Assembly: GCA_016198415.1 (NCBI GenBank)
Contig: JACQIO010000019.1
Location: 1 to 42,056, forward strand
Reading direction: 5' to 3'
DNA length: 42,056 nt
Source: Candidatus Berkelbacteria bacterium
GTDB lineage: Bacteria; Patescibacteriota; UBA1384; JACPKC01
Below the pieces are notes generated by a model. That model did not search any database. It was not told the DNA's origin and worked only from the letters and a program-made list of their open reading frames with translations. The position numbers and the translations under genes were made by a program. This document shows, piece after piece, positions 38,895 to 42,056 of this stretch (within the stretch, counting starts at the first letter, position 1; every line of letters starts with the position of its first letter).

Positions 38895-39980
38895 CTACAC
38901 CCTGGCCTCGTCGAGCATCGGCCCCAAGGCCCGCTTGAAGACCTCAATCGTTTCAAAGTCGTACGGGTCGACGCCGTTCAAAAGTCCCAGGTAGGTGCTC
39001 GTGGCACTCGAGAGTTGGGTAGCCAGGAGCAGCTCCTCGAACCGGCTCTGGCCGGCAATCACCACGTCTTCCCAGGTGTGGCCTGCCTCTGTGAGGATGG
39101 GCCGGAAGAGCGCGTAGCGCCGTTGGTTGCGGGCGTGGTAGCGCGGGCTGGTTAGGAGGACAAAGCGGACGAGCCTTGGGGCGGCGGCCGGATGGGGCAA
39201 GCCGAGGATGGTGTTGTGGAGGAGCTCGGGGATGAGGTCTGGGTAGGCCAAGCTCTTGCCGTTCTCATTGAGCTCTCCCTTCCAGCGGCTGGCGGCTGGG
39301 GCGAGGTGCTCGCTGGCAATCACGATTGCGAGCCGGTCTTTGAGCGCCAAAGCGAGCTGCTTGGCTCGATTGTCCGCGGTTGGGACGGTGGGGCCTAAGG
39401 CTGCACCAGCTCGCTCGAGTGTAGCCGCCACGTGGTCGATCGGTGTTTGGGCCGGTAGGAGCTCAAGATCAGTCAGGATCTGGGCCAGCCCAACGAACGA
39501 GTGAGTCATCGTCGTTCGGGGCGGAATCCCGGTGGGGAGGGAAAAGAGTGGCAGCTTGTCTGCCCTGGCCGTCTCCACGATCGCCCCGCCCGAGGCAATG
39601 ACGAGTCGGTAGGGCGTCCGGCCTTTGGCCTGGCTGAAGGCGGAGATCGTCTCCTCGGTGTTGCCAGAGTAGCTCGAGCCCACCACCAAGGTCCGTTCGC
39701 CTACGTAGGCGGGCAGCGAGTAGTCCCGGACGACTGTCACGGGGACGGTGCCTTCGAGCTGAGCCAGCGTAGCCGCCAGCTCGCTGCCAATCGCTGAGCC
39801 GCCCATGGCGATGACGACGACGCGGTCAATCTGGCCGCGCCACTCCTTGGGGACCACGCCGGCGACGCGCTGGGCGGCATCGGCTACAAAAGCCGGGACT
39901 TTGGCGACGAGGCCAAGCATGTCTTGAGGATCGTGCGCTGCCAGCCACGTTGGATCGTCGAGTGATGGGTGAGCTGTCAC
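38895..39980 (-). CDS. Bifunctional phosphoglucose/phosphomannose isomerase
   Basis: 361 aa with two SIS domains. MGGSAIGSELAATL and SSYSGNTEETISAF form the first sugar-phosphate site; GELNENGKSLAY and the C-terminal region carry the family residues. This form is known from archaea, Actinobacteria and other deep-branching bacteria. It feeds glucose or mannose 6-phosphate into glycolysis and the zwf branch. GTG start follows AAGGAGGT; TAGACT lies at 40013-40018. Confidence 0.92.
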   Translation of the reverse strand: MTAHPSLDDPTWLAAHDPQDMLGLVAKVPAFVADAAQRVAGVVPKEWRGQIDRVVVIAMGGSAIGSELAATLAQLEGTVPVTVVRDYSLPAYVGERTLVVGSSYSGNTEETISAFSQAKGRTPYRLVIASGGAIVETARADKLPLFSLPTGIPPRTTMTHSFVGLAQILTDLELLPAQTPIDHVAATLERAGAALGPTVPTADNRAKQLALALKDRLAIVIASEHLAPAASRWKGELNENGKSLAYPDLIPELLHNTILGLPHPAAAPRLVRFVLLTSPRYHARNQRRYALFRPILTEAGHTWEDVVIAGQSRFEELLLATQLSSATSTYLGLLNGVDPYDFETIEVFKRALGPMLDEARV

Positions 39981-40012
39981 GGGACCTCCTTGGTTTCTGG
40001 GATATCTCTCGC

Positions 40013-40018
40013 AGTCTA
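40013..40018 (-). promoter_or_regulatory. -10 hexamer of the PGI/PMI gene
   Basis: TAGACT on the minus strand, about 33 nt before GTG 39980. The short leader contains AAGGAGGT. Confidence 0.5.
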
Positions 40019-40070
40019 TCAGAGGAGGTATGAGGGGATCATACGGTTATCAACAACTCCAGGAACGTGA

Positions 40071-40101
40071 GAAGGCGGTGTTCCGGGGGAACACCGCCTT
40101 C
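40071..40101 (-). terminator. Strong hairpin terminator
   Basis: GAAGGCGGTGTTCC-GGG-GGAACACCGCCTTC, a perfect 14-bp stem just after the 40107-40268 gene. Confidence 0.75.
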
Positions 40102-40106
40102 GTCGG

Positions 40107-40268
40107 TCAGGTCGTCGCTGTCCGCTGACGGTCGATCCGCCGTACCTTTCCATCGGTTCGGCGAGCCTTGATCGACCGCTCTCTGAGCGGGATGCGACGA
40201 CGCACGGGAGAGAGATCACAGCGCGTGAGCTGCGTCCGGACTCCCGTATCTTGAGCCGGTGCGGCCAT
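40107..40268 (-). CDS. Basic microprotein, 53 aa, unknown
   Basis: MAAPAQDTGVRTQLTRCDLS then an Arg/Lys-rich half (PVRRRIPLRERSIKARRTDG). ATG 40268 is chosen over 40304 because AAGGGGGTG precedes it. It lies between the 40336-40581 gene and a strong terminator, so the two probably form one transcript from the 40693-40721 promoter. Basic composition suggests nucleic-acid contact. No family recognised. Confidence 0.5.
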   Translation of the reverse strand: MAAPAQDTGVRTQLTRCDLSPVRRRIPLRERSIKARRTDGKVRRIDRQRTATT

Positions 40269-40335
40269 CGGTACCACCCCCTTCCGGCCGCGGAGGTAGG
40301 CCATGCCACGTCCCAGCGGGACGGGACGGACACGC

Positions 40336-40581
40336 CTAGGGAGGCGTGAGGAGCATCTGGACGAGGTCCTGGCCGGGACCGATGCCGGCCCGGTTCAGGA
40401 CCCTGACGGAACAGTGCTGGACGAGGATCCCTGGCGGGATCCCGCGGAGTTGCTTGGGAGGAAGACGCAAGAGTTGCTCTTCGGACGCCTCGTCCTCGGA
40501 GCGAATCAGGCGGAGGATCTCTTCGAGGGAGTACTTGGATTGCCCACTCCCTCGCTTCTCAGCACGCGTTTTGTTAGCCAA
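40336..40581 (-). CDS. Hypothetical protein, 81 aa
   Basis: TTG 40581 is chosen as start because AGGAGG sits 4 nt upstream (MANKTRAEKRGSG...); an upstream GTG at 40629 would give 97 aa. The protein has a basic head and an acidic helix (YSLEEILRLIRSEDEASEEQ). A Pro/Gly-containing tail (RGIPPGILVQHCSVRVLN) follows. It is preceded by a promoter TTGATT-17-TATCCT and a leader of about 105 nt. No family recognised. Confidence 0.55.
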   Translation of the reverse strand: MANKTRAEKRGSGQSKYSLEEILRLIRSEDEASEEQLLRLPPKQLRGIPPGILVQHCSVRVLNRAGIGPGQDLVQMLLTPP

Positions 40582-40692
40582 TATTCCTCCTGTAAGATCT
40601 TCTCCTCGCCAGTGAGATGTCGGCTGCACCTCCAGTTATAAACTCACTCACACGATCAACCTCGCGGCTGATCGCACGGGTGGTAACGCGGC

Positions 40693-40721
40693 AGGATAGC
40701 TGATTCTCTTCTAGGAATCAA
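40693..40721 (-). promoter_or_regulatory. Sigma70-type promoter for the 40336-40581 gene
   Basis: Minus strand TTGATT, 17-nt spacer, TATCCT. Confidence 0.65.
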
Positions 40722-40793
40722 GCCCTGCAACCTCCCCACTATGCCACAGCGCCTGGCTTCCAAGCAAGGCGACCGTCTGCAGATTCTAGAAAA

Positions 40794-40818
40794 AGTACCG
40801 ACACTGAGTGTCGGTACT
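40794..40818 (-). terminator. Hairpin terminator, recurring element (copy 2)
   Basis: AGTACCGACAC-TGA-GTGTCGGTACT followed on the minus strand by TTTTTCTAG. It lies between two divergent promoters, where no gene ends, so it may block antisense transcription. Confidence 0.65.
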
Positions 40819-40839
40819 GGCGCGGTGACCGCAGAGCGG

Positions 40840-40868
40840 TTGACGCCTGACTTCCAGGAGTCTATCCT
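40840..40868 (+). promoter_or_regulatory. Sigma70-type promoter for the 40913 gene
   Basis: TTGACG, 17-nt spacer, TATCCT, with a predicted start about 38 nt before ATG. Confidence 0.7.
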
Positions 40869-40912
40869 GCCGTCGTTCCTCTCCCAGACGGAAACGAGAG
40901 GAGGTGAGGGAC

Positions 40913-41173
40913 ATGACGTGGTCGGCATGGTTGCACTACGTGTCGCAAGGGGCCGTCACCGCACGCGCTGCGCGGCACGGACTCAGCGCGGACGAGTTCA
41001 TCGGCGGCGTCGAGCGTGACGATCCGTTTCTCATGGATCGGCTCGGCGAGCCGCCAACGTCGCAGACGCTGGAAGCGGTTCGGCTGCGGCCGGAGCGGGC
41101 GTTCTACGACTACCTTGAGCTGACCCCGGCCGAGCGGCAGCGGATCGTCGCCGAACTGGCCGCGGTGGCCTGA
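40913..41173 (+). CDS. Hypothetical protein, 86 aa
   Basis: Small soluble protein. A helical N-terminus (TWSAWLHYVSQGAVTARAAR) is followed by GLSADEFIGGVERDDPFLMD and a helical tail with LTPAERQRIVAELAAVA. The ATG follows GAGGAGGTG by about 8 nt. Promoter TTGACG-17-TATCCT upstream and a 13-bp terminator hairpin downstream complete the unit. No family recognised. Confidence 0.68.
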   Translation: MTWSAWLHYVSQGAVTARAARHGLSADEFIGGVERDDPFLMDRLGEPPTSQTLEAVRLRPERAFYDYLELTPAERQRIVAELAAVA

Positions 41174-41176
41174 CGT

Positions 41177-41206
41177 GAATGGGGTGGCCCGCTGGCCACC
41201 CCATTC
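41177..41206. terminator. Bidirectional terminator hairpin
   Basis: GAATGGGGTGGCC-CGCT-GGCCACCCCATTC then TTCTGT, a perfect 13-bp stem between convergent genes. Confidence 0.8.
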
Positions 41207-41214
41207 TTCTGTAT

Positions 41215-41874
41215 CTACATGGATCGCATGATCTGAACGGATGGATTGGCGTAGATATCCGACGGCTGGAAGAAGGTGTAGGGAAATTCCCGCTTCCACG
41301 CCAGGTACGGGAAGCTCAGTTCGTCGCGGAGTGAGGTGGCAGTGATTTCCTTCCACCAGGCTTCGTTGAACGCCACCACGGCTGGATCGTGACTGGCGCG
41401 GAAGATCACCCCGTTCTTGACGAGGGCGACATCGTCCGGGAGACCCTGCTCCTTGTACCGTGCCACCTGCGCGGTGGTGCGGATTGGATCGCCCTTGCCG
41501 TGCTGGTGGCACCAGGCCAGTTCCTCGGCGAGCGTCGCGCGCTCGTGATTCTTGTAGATGGTGAAACTGCTCCGCGTAGCCTCAGCAAGGAGCCAGCCGG
41601 AGGGATCGAGGGCGGTCAGTTGGATCGAGCCATCGATCCAGAGCGAGTGGGCGTGCGAGAGGAAGCGGTGGGGCAGGATTTTGTACACCTTGGCCGCTTT
41701 CCTGGGATCACTGAACTGCGTCTGCACGACCCGCACTTCAAAGACCTCGGAGCGGAGATCCGTTCGATCGGTAAAACAGACGTAGTCGAGCCGTGGATCG
41801 GGGTGGAGCGGCTCGTGCAACTCTCCCTTCGGCCCAAAGATGGCGGTGTAGATGACGATCGGTGACATACTCAT
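41215..41874 (-). CDS. DUF616/TOD1-like glycosyltransferase-fold protein
   Basis: 219 aa. N-terminal IVIYTAIFGPKGELHEPL, then LDYVCFTDRTDLRSE, AAKVYKILPHRFL and LWIDGSIQLT. These are characteristic of the DUF616 family, which is predicted to be glycosyltransferase-like, with WIDGS as the DXD-equivalent. FTIYKNHERATLAEE and the VKNGVIFRASHD segment follow. No signal peptide. Leaderless: TACGAT exactly 6 nt before ATG 41874. Confidence 0.82.
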   Translation of the reverse strand: MSMSPIVIYTAIFGPKGELHEPLHPDPRLDYVCFTDRTDLRSEVFEVRVVQTQFSDPRKAAKVYKILPHRFLSHAHSLWIDGSIQLTALDPSGWLLAEATRSSFTIYKNHERATLAEELAWCHQHGKGDPIRTTAQVARYKEQGLPDDVALVKNGVIFRASHDPAVVAFNEAWWKEITATSLRDELSFPYLAWKREFPYTFFQPSDIYANPSVQIMRSM

Positions 41875-41880
41875 ACGCTC

Positions 41881-41886
41881 ATCGTA
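41881..41886 (-). promoter_or_regulatory. -10 hexamer, leaderless start of the DUF616 gene
   Basis: TACGAT on the minus strand, exactly 6 nt before ATG 41874. Confidence 0.65.
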
Positions 41887-41908
41887 TCTCAGAATGTTGG
41901 ATATGTGA

Positions 41909-41934
41909 GAAGCCCACCGTGAGCGGCGGGCTTC
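41909..41934. terminator. Terminator-like hairpin
   Basis: GAAGCCCACCG-TGAG-CGGCGGGCTTC, an 11-bp stem with one A-C mismatch. Confidence 0.55.
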
Positions 41935-42020
41935 GGGGATCCTCCTTTCCGAGTTGTGCGTTGGGCAAGCGCTGGCTACTCGGTGGGGATCCAGAGGTGG
42001 GGCACGCTCGACACCGCAGT
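41935..42020. other. Structured non-coding stretch between hairpin and palindrome
   Basis: No gene supported. CCGAGT (41949) pairs with ACTCGG (41978) around an inner GCGTT...AAGCGC stem. With the flanking hairpin and palindromic promoter it could be a small RNA on the minus strand, which is speculative. Confidence 0.3.
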
Positions 42021-42052
42021 TATACTATCATGCTATATAGCATGATAGTATA
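42021..42052. promoter_or_regulatory. 32-bp perfect palindrome carrying divergent TATACT hexamers
   Basis: TATACTATCATGCTAT and its exact reverse complement meet without a spacer. Each end is a consensus -10 (TATACT), one per strand. It is AT-rich against a GC-rich background. It is probably an operator/promoter for a gene beyond the right edge. Confidence 0.6.
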
Positions 42053-42056
42053 GTCG

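Larger units (their letters stand above)
40582..40912. other. Divergent regulatory region, 331 bp
   Basis: No gene. It holds two divergent two-box promoters sharing TATCCTGCCG at and after the -10, a terminator-like hairpin between them, and smaller stems (CGATCA/TGATCG at 40653-40674). Confidence 0.6.

Noticed and set aside
40675-40695. T-box-like GGGTGGTAACGCGG motif
   Set aside because: The downstream plus-strand gene has its own promoter at 40840, after the motif. No specifier stem precedes it, and on the minus strand it is only the complement. Chance resemblance is more likely.
40650-40765. tRNA-like folding on either strand
   Set aside because: A 6-bp stem with an 8-nt loop resembles an anticodon arm, but no T-arm consensus or 7-bp acceptor stem can be placed. 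The sequence is explained by a TTGATT-17-TATCCT promoter.
1-42056. CRISPR array, rRNA, complete insertion sequence or integrase
   Set aside because: No regularly spaced direct repeats, rRNA-like stretches or transposase/integrase motifs were found on either strand.

Overview
The window is 42 kb of gene-dense, GC-rich bacterial DNA. Most genes abut or overlap by 1-26 bp (ATGA and TAGTG junctions). TGA ends many intact genes (for example zwf and gnd), so the standard stop code applies. No rRNA, tRNA or CRISPR array was recognised. The gene set suggests an uncultivated, small-genome bacterium. I favour a high-GC member of Patescibacteria/CPR, but this is an inference without a marker gene, and Chloroflexi- or Actinobacteria-like lineages are not excluded. 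Supporting traits are a split transketolase, a bifunctional phosphoglucose/phosphomannose isomerase, many single-pass secreted proteins with Ser/Thr/Pro/Ala linkers, C39-like peptidases, and pervasive leaderless promoters. The last trait is the strongest genome-wide signal: 15 start codons have a TANNNT-like -10 hexamer exactly 6 nt upstream of ATG.

Layout. 1-2.8 kb: the tail of a flavin disulfide oxidoreductase, then zwf and gnd (oxidative pentose phosphate branch). 2.8-4.1 kb: a BRO-N/DinD-like gene between two diverged copies of the gnd 3' end, a probable insertion scar. 4.1-10.3 kb: a large protein of unknown function, small membrane proteins, a DUF3105 protein and two exported proteins, one with a C39-like cysteine peptidase fold. 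10.3-14.6 kb: envelope-glycan genes (GT-C membrane transferase, methyltransferase, ChbG/YdjC deacetylase, GT2) and an iron-permease-family protein. 14.7-20.8 kb: an ABC exporter and small or exported proteins, mostly leaderless. 20.9-26.6 kb: a surface glycoside hydrolase, an exported TTR-like protein, YibE/F, a pterin dehydratase and a beta-CASP nuclease.

26.6-29.1 kb is an accessory island. It holds an MntA/HepT toxin-antitoxin pair whose HepT has an in-frame TGA at a usually conserved Trp. It also holds an unknown gene behind a canonical promoter and a long structured leader, flanked by short direct repeats, and a 5'-truncated reverse transcriptase of diversity-generating-retroelement type.

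29.1-33.9 kb is a tight operon, rpiB-rpe-tktN-tktC-fba-pfkB. With zwf/gnd and the PGI/PMI at 38.9 kb, it links glucose-6-phosphate, the pentose phosphate pathway and lower glycolysis. 34.0-40.0 kb is a mostly minus-strand block: C39-like protein, cysteine desulfurase, exported protein, a DipZ-like protein without its CXXC, LOG-family protein, small membrane protein and PGI/PMI. 40.0-42.0 kb has small unknown genes around two divergent canonical promoters, a DUF616 protein and a 32-bp perfect palindrome at the right edge.
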